NCBI GenBank assembly: GCA_034521755.1
Contig: JAXHMB010000004.1
Span: 124,001 to 188,000 of the forward strand
Direction of reading: 5' to 3'
DNA: 64,000 nucleotides
Origin: JAXHMB01 sp034521755
Lineage (GTDB): Bacteria; Bacteroidota; Rhodothermia; Balneolales; Balneolaceae
This document shows positions 55,388-64,000 of the stretch, piece by piece. The notes beneath the pieces are model-generated. The model worked only from the letters and a program-made list of their open reading frames with translations, was not told the DNA's origin and did no database searches. Position 1 is the stretch's first letter, and every line of letters starts with the position of its first letter. The position numbers and the translations under genes were made by a program.

Positions 55388-56581
55388 TTAATTATTTACA
55401 ATAGTTATTTCGCCATTGTTAACTTTATTTTGGAATTCAATGAGTCGCTGTAACATGGCTGGACCCGAGATCGTCTGCTCATCAATAACTATGGATCCTA
55501 ACTTAAATCCTCCATTTTGTAACTCTTGCAGCTCTCCACTTTCCATTAACGCTTGTAAAGCAGCACCCAGCTCTCCTCCAGAACTGATGGTAAGCCCGGC
55601 ACCATGCCCCTTTAGAATAAAACCCCATATTTCAGAATTTCTAATATCTGTTCCACTACTGCTTGACAGTTCCGCAAAAACCTGCCAATAATAAAGTTTT
55701 TCCTCTTCCAGATTCTGTACACCGGAAGGAGGCATTTGGAAGCTTGTTCCCTGAATTCGCACATCCAGTATTTCATACTGTAATAAAGATCCTGTTCCGG
55801 GTGATCCATTTTCTAATATCGGCTCGGTACTAACGCTACTCTGAATAAGTGTTTCAGGGCCATCTTGATTATTAGCCTCTACAACAATTAATCTATATTG
55901 AGTATTGATACCACCCTCCCATCTAAATTCGGGATATGGATTAGTTATTTCGGCTTCTGAACCTACGGCATCACCAGGACTTGTTAAGAAAATATCTCGT
56001 ACCTCATCAACAATACCGCCGCCAATTTCTGCTTGGGCAGTAGCCAATAACACTCCTCCGTTTCTGCCATTCGCATTTTGATAAATATCAATTTGAATTA
56101 CATAGCGGTCGGGAGGTAACTTTGTAGAACCCCCTAAATCGTTAACAAATTCTTCGCCCTGTGTGGTAAGCCCCCCATCAAAGTTTATACTTTCTTCGAC
56201 TCCCGGCAAGCCATTTTCTATTGTATTATTTGTAGCAAAAACGCTTTGACCCGGATCTAAACTAAATGGTTGCCCCTGTTTTTGATACAGGTCGGCAATA
56301 AGACCATTTTTGTCAGATTGAAGACTTACATTCAAATATAAATCCTGTGCGGTAGCTTCCGTATCAAGATTTTCAATAAAAATATTGAAAAGATTAGCTC
56401 CACTTCCATTACTTGCAATAATATTGGTTAGATTAATAACCTGTGAGTTTGCAAGAGATTCATTGACTTGCAACTCTAAATTGATCTGAGCCTGTTGTGC
56501 CGATGCATAATTTACATTAATTGCTGTTATTAAAAGAAGTGCAACACAGCAAGTATAAAGTTTTGTGTAAAGGGCTCTCAT
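55388..56581 (-). CDS. secreted multi-domain protein of unknown function (first gene of the cyclase operon)
   Basis: A 397-residue protein with a signal peptide (ALYTKLYTCCVALLLITAIN), a beta-rich first domain (NESLANSQVINLTNIIASNGS, ATAQDLYLNVSLQSDKN), an FN3-like part (NPYPEFRWEGGINTQYRLIVVEAN, LYYWQVFAELSSSSGT) and a helical C-terminus (GAALQALMESGELQELQNGG). FN3-like segments with F-x-W-E-G and Y-Y-W-Q-V are common in envelope proteins of this group. No catalytic motif is seen. It starts the operon; the FecR gene begins 11 bases later. Confidence 0.75.
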   Translation of the reverse strand: MRALYTKLYTCCVALLLITAINVNYASAQQAQINLELQVNESLANSQVINLTNIIASNGSGANLFNIFIENLDTEATAQDLYLNVSLQSDKNGLIADLYQKQGQPFSLDPGQSVFATNNTIENGLPGVEESINFDGGLTTQGEEFVNDLGGSTKLPPDRYVIQIDIYQNANGRNGGVLLATAQAEIGGGIVDEVRDIFLTSPGDAVGSEAEITNPYPEFRWEGGINTQYRLIVVEANNQDGPETLIQSSVSTEPILENGSPGTGSLLQYEILDVRIQGTSFQMPPSGVQNLEEEKLYYWQVFAELSSSSGTDIRNSEIWGFILKGHGAGLTISSGGELGAALQALMESGELQELQNGGFKLGSIVIDEQTISGPAMLQRLIEFQNKVNNGEITIVNN

Positions 56582-56807
56582 ATACCCTCCATTTTATTTA
56601 ATTAAAAATCCCAACTAGTATTATACTAAGTGAAAAGATAATAATCACTTAAATAATCAGATCTTAATCTTATTTAAACGCAAACCAAGCAAAAAAATGA
56701 TGAATAGACTTTATTTCGGAACTTTTTATTTTTAAAAAAGTTTGAATCCTTTGATAAAAGATGATAACGTGTGCCTTAGTTATTTGACACAGTCATTTAA
56801 TCTTATG

Positions 56808-56881
56808 TGGAGCTACGGGGATTCGAACCCCGGACCTTCGCGCTGCCAGCGCGACGCTCTAGCCAGCTGAGCTATAGCCCC
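56808..56881 (-). tRNA. tRNA-Ala (anticodon GGC)
   Basis: Minus strand: acceptor GGGGCTA/TAGCTCC with one G-T, D arm GCTC...GAGC, anticodon stem TCGCG/CGCGA with loop CTGGCAG (anticodon GGC, codon GCC), T arm CCGGGGTTCGAATCCCCG. No CCA is encoded. Confidence 0.95.
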
Positions 56882-57058
56882 ATGAGGGCACCTAATATAT
56901 AGTCTTTACAAAATTAATGCTAACGAAATAGCATTTTTTGTTTCAGATGAGTAGGATCGTTATTTTACCGATTCTTATACTGATTAATACAGATAGCTAG
57001 CAAAGAATTTACATTATAAATAACTATCAAAAATAAACCTTAGAGGAGTATTATTACA

Positions 57059-57961
57059 ATGAAAAGAGCTCTCAATCTATTACTCGTATCTTTCTTGCTT
57101 TTTGGAGGCGTTGCTCTTCAGTATGGTTGTAGTTCCAGCGATGAAGCTGTACAAACTCAACCTGTAGACACTGACGGAGATGGCCTTACAGATGCCCAGG
57201 AGACCGATCTAGGCACCGACCTTAATAATGCCGATACCGACGGTGATGGACTCACTGATGGCGACGAAGTTAACGAATACGGAACAGATCCATTACAAGC
57301 TGACACCGATGGTGACGGACTAAATGATGGTGATGAAGTTAACTCTCACAATACTGATCCACTGAACTCAGACTCAGACGGTGACGGACTCAGCGATGGA
57401 GCTGAAGTTAACCAACACCGCACAGATCCACTTTCCAGTGACTCGGATGGCGATGGTATCAGCGACGGTGATGAAATTAATGAGCACAATACTGATCCAA
57501 ATAAAGCCGATACCGATGGCGATGGTTTCACCGATTCTCAGGAACTCGAGATGGGAACCAACCCTACGGACGGATCTGACCCTGCATATTTAGGTGAAGA
57601 TGCTCTTGGTACCGTAAACTTTGCTTTCGACAAGTCCAACCTTGATGCAGAAGCAACGCGTATTCTTAATGAAAACGTGAAAAAGCTAATGAACGCTGCC
57701 AAGTTTAAAATCCGAATTGATGCTTATACTGACCACGTAGGTGGCGACCAGTATAATCAGCGCCTCAGTCAACGACGTGCAACATCTGTTCTAAACTTCT
57801 ACTTAGACAATGGCCTTTCTGCTGATCGCATAAACGCACGTGGACTTGGAAAAGCTCCTGTGCCTTGCATGGATCAAACAGAAGAACAAGGATGTCGTAA
57901 GAACCGACGTGCAGAATCACATCCTTTAAGTCCTTATAAGTATAAGCCGATGAATAACTAA
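57059..57961 (+). CDS. OmpA-family lipoprotein with six thrombospondin type 3-like calcium-binding repeats
   Basis: A 300-residue lipoprotein (signal peptide MKRALNLLLVSFLLFGGVAL, lipobox QYGC). Residues about 35-175 hold six 23-residue repeats of the type DTDGDGLTDxxExxxxGTDPxxA, each with a D-x-D-x-D-G calcium-binding loop. The C-terminal OmpA domain (TVNFAFDKSNLDAEATRIL, RIDAYTDHVGGDQYNQRLSQRR, GLGKAPVPC) binds peptidoglycan. A cysteine pair near the end (C-x9-C) is typical. A GA-rich site (agaggag) 12 bases before the ATG could be the ribosome-binding site. It probably links outer membrane and cell wall, with calcium-dependent stiffness. Followed by an intrinsic terminator. Confidence 0.92.
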   Translation: MKRALNLLLVSFLLFGGVALQYGCSSSDEAVQTQPVDTDGDGLTDAQETDLGTDLNNADTDGDGLTDGDEVNEYGTDPLQADTDGDGLNDGDEVNSHNTDPLNSDSDGDGLSDGAEVNQHRTDPLSSDSDGDGISDGDEINEHNTDPNKADTDGDGFTDSQELEMGTNPTDGSDPAYLGEDALGTVNFAFDKSNLDAEATRILNENVKKLMNAAKFKIRIDAYTDHVGGDQYNQRLSQRRATSVLNFYLDNGLSADRINARGLGKAPVPCMDQTEEQGCRKNRRAESHPLSPYKYKPMNN

Positions 57962-57988
57962 ACGGCAGATATTTCGATAAAAATTAAA

Positions 57989-58017
57989 GGCGAACCTTAG
58001 CGGGTTCGCCTTTTTTT
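57989..58017. terminator. intrinsic terminator shared by convergent genes
   Basis: ggcgaacc (57989-57996) and ggttcgcc (58003-58010) form an 8-bp GC-rich stem with a 6-base loop, followed by seven T. On the minus strand the stem is followed by TTTAATTTTT, so it also serves the gene ending at 58048. Confidence 0.93.
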
Positions 58018-58047
58018 ATTTAGTAATATCTAATAATACTTCCTTTT

Positions 58048-60465
58048 CTAGAAAAAGCGCGACACGCTCACATTGACAAGAAAAGCCGGCTTATCCAATC
58101 GCTGCGCAAAATCAATACGAAAAAGACCCAACACTCCATTTAAGGATAGTCCAGCTTCCAAGTGCCAGTCGTTGGCCACTCTTGGTACATAACCCTGTTG
58201 GGTCAAGCTGCTTAGCTGTGAATTGGGCAGCCAGGTTTTAGCAGCACCCCCAAAAGCAATAACGCCATAATTCCTATCCACAAGAAAATCGAGACCAAGT
58301 ATTTCGAAAGGAACAGTTCTAAAATTGTGCTCGGCATACGCAGATATAAAGTCTTTACCCTGATAAGGAAACTCACGAATTGTTTTCATGACTCCAAAAG
58401 GACTGAAATATCCCAGTGCGGCATCTACGATCCCATATTTTTGTAAGGGGGGAGTACCTGTCGAAGTACCTGCATTCAATTTAATATCCAGTGTATTTGG
58501 CAAAAACCTTCGCTTGTAAAAGGTAGTAAGGTTCCAGTCCACTCCCAGCCTGTACTGTACAAAATCAAAATCGCTTGAAACAGAAGCATCAGAATATTCT
58601 ACTTCGGCTTTAATACGCTTCTGGCCCGTTGCTCCATAGCTATAATCATCATTTAGATTATAGCCCACCGTAGCCTTCAGTGAAGAAAGTGTGCCCTCAT
58701 TTATTGCCGGGTTTATACGCTGATTATTTTTCGTTGCCAACAAATCATATCCCGAAGTAACTTGTAAGGAGCTGTGCTCTTTGTTCTCATAAACGAGCTT
58801 TAAAGATAGATCTGTAGGAGAATGAGTAAATTCCGTAAAGGCTTCAAACCCTTCACTGCGAAAGTAATTGTAATAATTTTGTGCACCTAAAAGATTCGGC
58901 AAAACCGTAAATCCGGGACTGTAAATAGGTGAAGAAAACTGTTGCGTTGTTTCGTGCCAATAGCTCAACCCAAGATTCTGTGAAAGGTCATCGCTCAAAT
59001 CAAACTCATAAGAAGCACCACCTCCCGCATCCCAGCGTTTATTGCCTGTACTATAGCCGGCACTGACAACGGTTTTGAGGTTATCCAGTATGTAATATTC
59101 ATACTTTAAACCTGCATGCAGTTCATCCACTCTGTTAAAACGTATTTTGGGATTTAAATTTCCCGGTATCTTATTAAAAATTCCCCAACCCCCGCCATCA
59201 GAATCATCTTCCTCATCATCAATAAAGCGAGCTAAGAAACCGGTAGGCCTAAATGCCTTCTCCAACGTTGCTGTACTATCCAGCTTGGTATAGGCTTGCT
59301 CTTCTTCCTGTGAAAGTGGTACTACATCTACTGTATTTTCAAAAAGTGAATCGTTATTGATAGTTGTAGAATCAACAGTAAACAGGTCGTTATCTTTATA
59401 TATAGAATCGGGCAGAGTTACATTTACCTTGTAATCTGTAATTCGGGATAGTTGCCGAAATATTATATTGGGGAAATCCAGACCTACCATTGATATCTTA
59501 ATGTTTCCCTCAATACGCATATCTACCGGGAGCCAGAAATCGCCACCATAGTTGTTATACTGCTGCTGGTAATATGCTTCAAATTTTTTGACCGGTGGTG
59601 GAAATTTAACAACTTTATTTGGAGTAAGGCTTACTTCAAGAAGAGCATAAGCTTCACTCAACACGTATACTGTTCCTTTAAAAAGAGGTTGCAGATTTCG
59701 GTCTGGGATGACCTCAATTTTATAGACCTGTTTACCATCCAAGGTAGTTTGATCAATAAGTTTAAAATCATAATACCTAAGAGCATCAGGGTGCGTAATA
59801 CCAACAACTTCAAAACCTGCAACTTCTACATTATCATCATAAAAGTTCGGCACGTAACTTACTCCTGCAAAGTTATCGGCAGCTTCAATATTGGCAGTCT
59901 GTTTTTTTGATTTAATGATTTCCCGGTGGCCCTCTTCTTTATCCCAAAAAGCTTTTGAAATGGTTTCTGTGATCATCACAATAGAAGTATCATTAGCCAA
60001 GGACTGACGCGTATAGGCATCTGCGCTGTACGTATTCAGCTCGGTCCGCCATTTCTGTTTTCGTTTGATAACTTCGCGCATGATGCGTACTCCGGGATCT
60101 TCATCAGTAACAACAATTTCCTCCATCTCTGTGACACTGGGTTGCAAAGCAAAATCCTGCTGCCGATCTGATTCGCCATTTATTTCACGAACTTCAGTCT
60201 TAAAACCAATAAACCTAACCTGAACAAGAGCCGGCAGCAAAGAATCCGGAATGCTTAAATTATATTCTCCATTCCTGTTTGTAATAGTTCCACGATAGGT
60301 CCCTTCAATTGAAATATTGGCGGCGGGCAACACTTCACCGGTTTCAGCATCGGTAACCTTACCGGTGATATATGTTTGAGCAAACAGGGGTGAGGAAAGC
60401 AGAAATAATGCAATCGGCAATAATGAGATAAAACGGCAAGGCATAAACTTATATAATTTTTGCAA
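58048..60465 (-). CDS. DUF5686 outer-membrane protein with carboxypeptidase-regulatory-like domain
   Basis: An 805-residue protein. It has a signal peptide (PIALFLLSSPLFA), an N-terminal CarboxypepD_reg-like domain (YITGKVTDAETGEVLPAANI, NGEYNLSIPDSLL) and the DUF5686 body (TRQSLANDTSIVMITETISKAF, VVKFPPPVKKFEAYYQQQY, then a C-terminal beta barrel ending VNVSVSRFF). The family is widespread in Bacteroidota-like bacteria, in the outer membrane, with unknown substrate. It has no plug domain. Its promoter region faces the flavin reductase gene. Confidence 0.88.
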   Translation of the reverse strand: MQKLYKFMPCRFISLLPIALFLLSSPLFAQTYITGKVTDAETGEVLPAANISIEGTYRGTITNRNGEYNLSIPDSLLPALVQVRFIGFKTEVREINGESDRQQDFALQPSVTEMEEIVVTDEDPGVRIMREVIKRKQKWRTELNTYSADAYTRQSLANDTSIVMITETISKAFWDKEEGHREIIKSKKQTANIEAADNFAGVSYVPNFYDDNVEVAGFEVVGITHPDALRYYDFKLIDQTTLDGKQVYKIEVIPDRNLQPLFKGTVYVLSEAYALLEVSLTPNKVVKFPPPVKKFEAYYQQQYNNYGGDFWLPVDMRIEGNIKISMVGLDFPNIIFRQLSRITDYKVNVTLPDSIYKDNDLFTVDSTTINNDSLFENTVDVVPLSQEEEQAYTKLDSTATLEKAFRPTGFLARFIDDEEDDSDGGGWGIFNKIPGNLNPKIRFNRVDELHAGLKYEYYILDNLKTVVSAGYSTGNKRWDAGGGASYEFDLSDDLSQNLGLSYWHETTQQFSSPIYSPGFTVLPNLLGAQNYYNYFRSEGFEAFTEFTHSPTDLSLKLVYENKEHSSLQVTSGYDLLATKNNQRINPAINEGTLSSLKATVGYNLNDDYSYGATGQKRIKAEVEYSDASVSSDFDFVQYRLGVDWNLTTFYKRRFLPNTLDIKLNAGTSTGTPPLQKYGIVDAALGYFSPFGVMKTIREFPYQGKDFISAYAEHNFRTVPFEILGLDFLVDRNYGVIAFGGAAKTWLPNSQLSSLTQQGYVPRVANDWHLEAGLSLNGVLGLFRIDFAQRLDKPAFLVNVSVSRFF

Positions 60466-60527
60466 AGATGAAGGCCCAGTATACTATTTTAGAGAAGATG
60501 TGTTGCAGGACCCAAGTAAACTTTAAA

Positions 60528-61172
60528 TTATTCCTCCCTTTTTACCGATTTATCAACCCTGACGTAGTCAAGTTTATCTATACGCTTGGTTTTATGATAA
60601 GCATCTAATCCGCTTATAGTTAGAGTACCTGCTTTTTCAATATCAAAAAAGCCGTCATCCTCAAAACAATCAGCAGGTAACATCAGCTGTTCAATACTTC
60701 CAACAATCATATAAGTATTGTTTGTCTGAACCAAGTGTTCTTCCAAAAATTTCAGTCCAATGCGAATATTTGCTTCCTTTACATACGGTGCCTCGCATTC
60801 CCCTGAATAAAACGATGTGAGATCAGTCATATTAAATTCTGAAATATCTTCCCGATACTTGCCCGAAGTTTGATGAGCCTGTTGATAAATTTCTTCATTG
60901 ATATGATTAATGGTATACCAGCCCGTAGCTTTGAGATTATCATAAGTATGTCGCGGCACCAATTTTGGGCGAAGAATACAACCCAGCAATGGTGGATCTG
61001 AACCTAAATGAAATACAGAACTGAATATCGCAAGGTTTTCAACTCCTGTTGTATTAATCGTGCCTATTAAGTTGGCACTTTTGAAGCCTGATAATGCATT
61101 TATCAGCTTTAGCCTTGGCACCCGATCCATATTATCGATATCATCGCGACTAATATACTTTAAAGAATCCAT
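60528..61172 (-). CDS. flavin reductase-like FMN-binding protein
   Basis: A 214-residue protein of the flavin reductase-like family: TGVENLAIFSSVFHLGSDPPLLGCILRPKLVPRHTYDN and GWYTINHINEEIYQQAHQTSGKY. It probably binds FMN and moves electrons to or from an unknown partner; without a separate oxygenase the reaction cannot be named. It shares a strand with the threonine synthase gene (70-bp gap), not necessarily an operon. Confidence 0.85.
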   Translation of the reverse strand: MDSLKYISRDDIDNMDRVPRLKLINALSGFKSANLIGTINTTGVENLAIFSSVFHLGSDPPLLGCILRPKLVPRHTYDNLKATGWYTINHINEEIYQQAHQTSGKYREDISEFNMTDLTSFYSGECEAPYVKEANIRIGLKFLEEHLVQTNNTYMIVGSIEQLMLPADCFEDDGFFDIEKAGTLTISGLDAYHKTKRIDKLDYVRVDKSVKREE

Positions 61173-61241
61173 AAAAAATGACCGTATTAATTTTAGAAAT
61201 GCTAAGGATAATTAAAGCAAAATAGTTCGCTGAAATTCAGC

Positions 61242-62438
61242 TTAGGCTTCAATTTCCAACCCTTCAAATTGTTGATTTAATGCTTCCATGTATTTGAAGC
61301 CACTGCCGGTATTAAAAAGCACTACTTGATCATCCGGAGAAATCCACTGGCGTTCTCTAAGTTTTAAAGCGGCAGCTAATGTCGCACCTCCCTCCGGCGC
61401 AGGAAATATGCCGGTATGCTTTGCCATAAGTTTTGAATATTCAATAAGCTCCCGGTCGGAGACCGCAATGGCATTGCCATCGGTTTCCCGTAATGCTTTT
61501 AAAATTAAAAAATCTCCTACTGCTGATGGCACCCTCAAGCCTGATGCAACAGTTTCGGCATTCAGCCATTCATCGGCATGCTCTTTATCTTCATGGAAAG
61601 CTTTTACCATTGGCGCACATCCCTCACTTTGCACTACTACCATTCGCGGACGCTTGCTGCCAATCCATCCCATTTCTTCAAGCTCATCAAAGGCCTTCCA
61701 CATACCAATAAGCCCGGTGCCACCACCCGTTGGATAAATAATAACATCAGGAAGTTCCCAATTGCATTGCTCGGCAAGCTCAAAACCCATAGTTTTTTTC
61801 CCTTCAAGACGATAAGGCTCTTTAAGTGTAGAAACTTCGTACCAGCCTTCCTGCTCTTTACGCTCATTCACAATGGCACCGCAGTCACTGATAAGCCCAT
61901 CAACAAGTTCAACATGGGCGCCATAATATTCGCATTCCAGCTTAAATGCCAGGGGCGTATCTTCAGGCATGAATACGTAAGCATCTTTTCCGGCTGCAGC
62001 AGCATAGGCCGAAAGTGCTCCGGCTGCATTGCCGGCAGATGGAATGGCAAATTTTTGTGCTCCCCGTTCCAAGGCAGCACTTATTGCTGCTGAAATTCCC
62101 CGTGCCTTAAATGACCCTGTTGGATTAATAGACTCATCTTTAATGAACAAATTAGATAAGCCTATTTGCTGACCAAGATTAGCTACCTTCCTAAGCGGAG
62201 TAAATCCTTCACCCAAAGAAACACAGAATTGCTCATCACTTACCGGAAGTAATTCTTTATAACGCCACATGTTAGACGCACGTCCTATGAAGTCTTTTTT
62301 TGAAAGCTCTTTGCTAGCTCTGTCTAAATCATATTTCGCCAATAAGGGAGCTCCCGCATCGGATAAATTTTGCAACTCATAAGCATGGTAATGTCGACCA
62401 GTCTTTGCACATTCCAAATGGGTTAGAAAATTACTCAT
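61242..62438 (-). CDS. thrC: threonine synthase
   Basis: A 398-residue PLP enzyme: PLP lysine K111 in PTGSFKARGIS, phosphate loop SAGNAAGALSAYA, YPTGGGTGLIGMWKAF and C-terminal FNTGSGFKYME. It makes threonine from O-phosphohomoserine. It is the long ThrC type with an N-terminal domain (LTHLECAKTGRHYHAYELQN). No other threonine genes are close by. The N-terminal domain keeps one cysteine, not a full zinc ribbon. Confidence 0.93.
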   Translation of the reverse strand: MSNFLTHLECAKTGRHYHAYELQNLSDAGAPLLAKYDLDRASKELSKKDFIGRASNMWRYKELLPVSDEQFCVSLGEGFTPLRKVANLGQQIGLSNLFIKDESINPTGSFKARGISAAISAALERGAQKFAIPSAGNAAGALSAYAAAAGKDAYVFMPEDTPLAFKLECEYYGAHVELVDGLISDCGAIVNERKEQEGWYEVSTLKEPYRLEGKKTMGFELAEQCNWELPDVIIYPTGGGTGLIGMWKAFDELEEMGWIGSKRPRMVVVQSEGCAPMVKAFHEDKEHADEWLNAETVASGLRVPSAVGDFLILKALRETDGNAIAVSDRELIEYSKLMAKHTGIFPAPEGGATLAAALKLRERQWISPDDQVVLFNTGSGFKYMEALNQQFEGLEIEA

Positions 62439-62672
62439 TGCAAGATTTGTTTGATAACTAATTCTATGTTCAAGGATAAATGGTACTAAATTTATTTACG
62501 TTTATTGGCTTCTAAGTCTTTACTTAACAGAGTTTTACAAGGTGTTATATTCAACGAATATTACTATAAATACATTCTCCTTAAACACTAATTATTCCCG
62601 AATTTTTATTCTTTTCTCCGTATATATTTATTAAGTTTAGATTCTTTCTAAATAGATAAATGAAATGTTCTT

Positions 62673-63182
62673 ATGAATCGCAATCTTACTTCACTTGCAA
62701 TCATTTTGTTGTTAACAACAGGATCTTTTTTATTTCTTTCGCAATGCTCGAAACCAAGTAATCAAAATGCTGACTCTCCACAAAGTGCCAACCAGCAACC
62801 ACAACAAGAACCCGAATTGGCAGATTACATGGGCAAGTTGCAGTATTATACCCATAAATTTGCACTAAGTATTGAAGCAAAGCATCATGAAGCAGCAGAG
62901 TTTTATTTTCACGAAGTACGAGCTTTAGCTGATGTCATTAAAGAAGATGTGCCCGGTTATGAAGGATATGATATAGCACGATTTATGAGAATTTTTCTCG
63001 ATCCAAGTTTACCCGAAGTAGAAAAAGCCTTGTCCTCAAAAGAATGGAGCAGTATTCGAGAAAAAACGATTGTAATGGTAGATGCCTGCAATAGCTGCCA
63101 CAATGCTACCAGCCATGGTTTCGTGAAGGTGACTCCGGGATGGGATAACAACCCCTACAACCAGGATTTTAGCAAACAATAA
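62673..63182 (+). CDS. lipoprotein with CxxCH c-type haem site
   Basis: A 169-residue lipoprotein (lipobox SQC, Cys25, after a signal peptide) with a polar linker (SNQNADSPQSANQQPQQEPE), a helical domain (YTHKFALSIEAKHHEAAEFYFHEVRALADVIKED) and one CNSCH motif (residues 139-143) near the C-terminus. CxxCH binds haem c covalently. The four-helix arrangement before a single haem recalls cytochrome c' or DmsE-like proteins, but the fold is uncertain. It ends just before a convergent gene. Confidence 0.8.
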   Translation: MNRNLTSLAIILLLTTGSFLFLSQCSKPSNQNADSPQSANQQPQQEPELADYMGKLQYYTHKFALSIEAKHHEAAEFYFHEVRALADVIKEDVPGYEGYDIARFMRIFLDPSLPEVEKALSSKEWSSIREKTIVMVDACNSCHNATSHGFVKVTPGWDNNPYNQDFSKQ

Positions 63183-63184
63183 AC

Positions 63185-63460
63185 TTATTTTTTACCGCGG
63201 GTCAGTACTCCTATACCAACAGAAAAAAGTGCCGATCCTAAAATAGACCAAATGATGGGAAAGGTTTCTCCACCGACAGTAACTGGAATAATAAAGGTAA
63301 GTCCCATCTTTGCTGCCAGCCATTTCCCTATAAGTGCCCCAATAAAACCAACTACTATGGAAATCACACATCCGCCCATAGAATAACCGGCAATACTTTG
63401 ACCGATACTGCCACATACAGAGGCAATTAGTAATAAAAGTAAAAGTTCAAATAAACCCAT
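63185..63460 (-). CDS. GlsB/YeaQ/YmgE-type stress membrane protein
   Basis: A 91-residue protein with three membrane segments (LLLLLIASVCGSIGQSIAGY, CVISIVVGFIGALIGKWLA, IIWSILGSALFSVGIGVL). GGCVISIVVGFIGALIGKWLA is the transglycosylase-associated protein signature. These are stress-induced in many bacteria; the exact action is unknown. It sits 6 bases downstream of the ABC ATPase gene, so they may share a transcript. Confidence 0.88.
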   Translation of the reverse strand: MGLFELLLLLLIASVCGSIGQSIAGYSMGGCVISIVVGFIGALIGKWLAAKMGLTFIIPVTVGGETFPIIWSILGSALFSVGIGVLTRGKK

Positions 63461-63466
63461 GGTATT

Positions 63467-64000
63467 TTAATTTGTTAACATATTATCTTCTAAAATAACA
63501 GCTGATTCCAAAGCTTTTATTACTACTTCATCATCAGGTTCAAATAGAACGCGATTATCAGTGTGCACCAAATATTTCTTACCTTTTAATAAAACATGAT
63601 AGGTGATATCGTGTCCTTTAAATTCTCGGGAAATAACTTTCCCGCTTTCAGATACTTCTTCAGGTTTAGCCCTTTCAAGCGTCAAATGTTCCGGACGAAT
63701 AGAGCAAAGAACCCTTCCCGTCGCATCTTCATTAAGGCTTAACGGGCCCAGCTGTGTTGCCACTTCGCGGCCTCCGGTAGCCTCAGCATAAAACAGGTTG
63801 GTACGTCCTAAAAATTGTGCAACAAATTTTGTTTCAGGTTTGTAATAAACCTCTTCAGGTGTTCCTATTTGTTCAATCTTTCCATTATTCATCACCGCAA
63901 TTCGATCTGCAAATGAAAGAGCTTCTTCTTGATCATGCGTAACAAGCAATGCACTCATCCCGGCTTTCTTTAAAATACTTCGAACCTCCTTTCGTGTTGT
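63467..64000 (-). CDS. ABC transporter ATP-binding protein with TOBE domain (5' part beyond window)
   Basis: The frame runs through the window's right edge; its upstream sequence reads TTRKEVRSILKKAGMSALLV, so the ATG at 63958 is internal. LLVTHDQEEALSFADRIAVM, GKIEQIGTPEEVYYKPET and VAQFLGRTNLF define the C-terminal half of a PotA/FbpC/CysA-type ATPase, followed by a TOBE domain (GRVLCSIRPEHLTLERA). Substrate (iron, polyamine or sulfate) cannot be told from this piece. Only about 177 residues are visible. Confidence 0.9.
   Translation of the reverse strand, partial: TTRKEVRSILKKAGMSALLVTHDQEEALSFADRIAVMNNGKIEQIGTPEEVYYKPETKFVAQFLGRTNLFYAEATGGREVATQLGPLSLNEDATGRVLCSIRPEHLTLERAKPEEVSESGKVISREFKGHDITYHVLLKGKKYLVHTDNRVLFEPDDEVVIKALESAVILEDNMLTN

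Overview
The window looks like a chromosomal segment of a Balneolota/Rhodothermota-type bacterium, a relative of Bacteroidota. This is an inference from gene content. The clues are a secreted protein with a YPNPFNP sorting-type tail, the ileS - TraR/DksA-like - lspA gene order, DUF5686 and DUF4292 proteins, a YpdA-type reductase (bacillithiol), EgtB/EgtD, and a Bacteroidota-style promoter (TTG-N20-TATCTTTG) in front of yajC. There is no phage, insertion sequence or CRISPR array.

Layout. 0-7.2 kb: the start of a secreted BNR/sortilin-type protein (minus strand, running off the left edge), a decayed DUF1456 gene, a self-inhibited Fic AMP-transferase and EttA, separated by 0.5-1.1 kb gaps filled with dispersed palindromic repeats. 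7.2-15.9 kb: a lipoprotein and a quinone reductase, then a long minus-strand run containing ergothioneine synthesis genes (egtB, egtD), a DUF427 protein, two very small proteins and an OpuC-like ABC transporter whose permease is fused to its binding domain, the architecture of EgtUV ergothioneine transporters. 16-25 kb: tRNA-Val, a two-gene fatty-acid beta-oxidation operon, two surface lipoproteins (a PD40 propeller and an HEYSH metallopeptidase), yajC and ribBA. 25-31.5 kb: an unusual minus-strand locus built from a large secreted protein with a C-terminal LAS-type (HxxxxxxD...HxH) domain, three FIMAH-tailed secreted paralogues, an orphan second copy of the LAS domain, and a YPNPFNP-tailed protein. 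31.6-36 kb: lspA, a TraR/DksA-like gene and ileS.

36-49.6 kb: housekeeping and envelope genes: LMW phosphatase with fructosamine kinase, a metal-receptor-like protein, a TPR protein, a DUF4292 lipoprotein, an EnvC-like activator, gamma-glutamyltransferase, Ppx/GppA with HD domain, a thioesterase, a YheT-like hydrolase, YpdA and the SRP RNA. 49.6-56.6 kb: a four-gene signalling operon (secreted protein, FecR protein, outer-membrane protein, CHASE2 adenylate cyclase). 56.8-64 kb: tRNA-Ala, an OmpA lipoprotein with six calcium-binding repeats, a DUF5686 protein, a flavin reductase, threonine synthase, a CxxCH lipoprotein, a YeaQ-type membrane protein and the end of an ABC ATPase.

A striking feature is about fifteen single-base frameshifts in otherwise conserved genes. 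Ten, scattered through 1.9-24.8 kb, read best as +1 insertions. Five, all between 27.4 and 29.4 kb, read best as -1 changes, mostly in short mononucleotide runs. Many are probably uncorrected assembly errors, so several split genes should be read as one. Reconstructed products are described for each.
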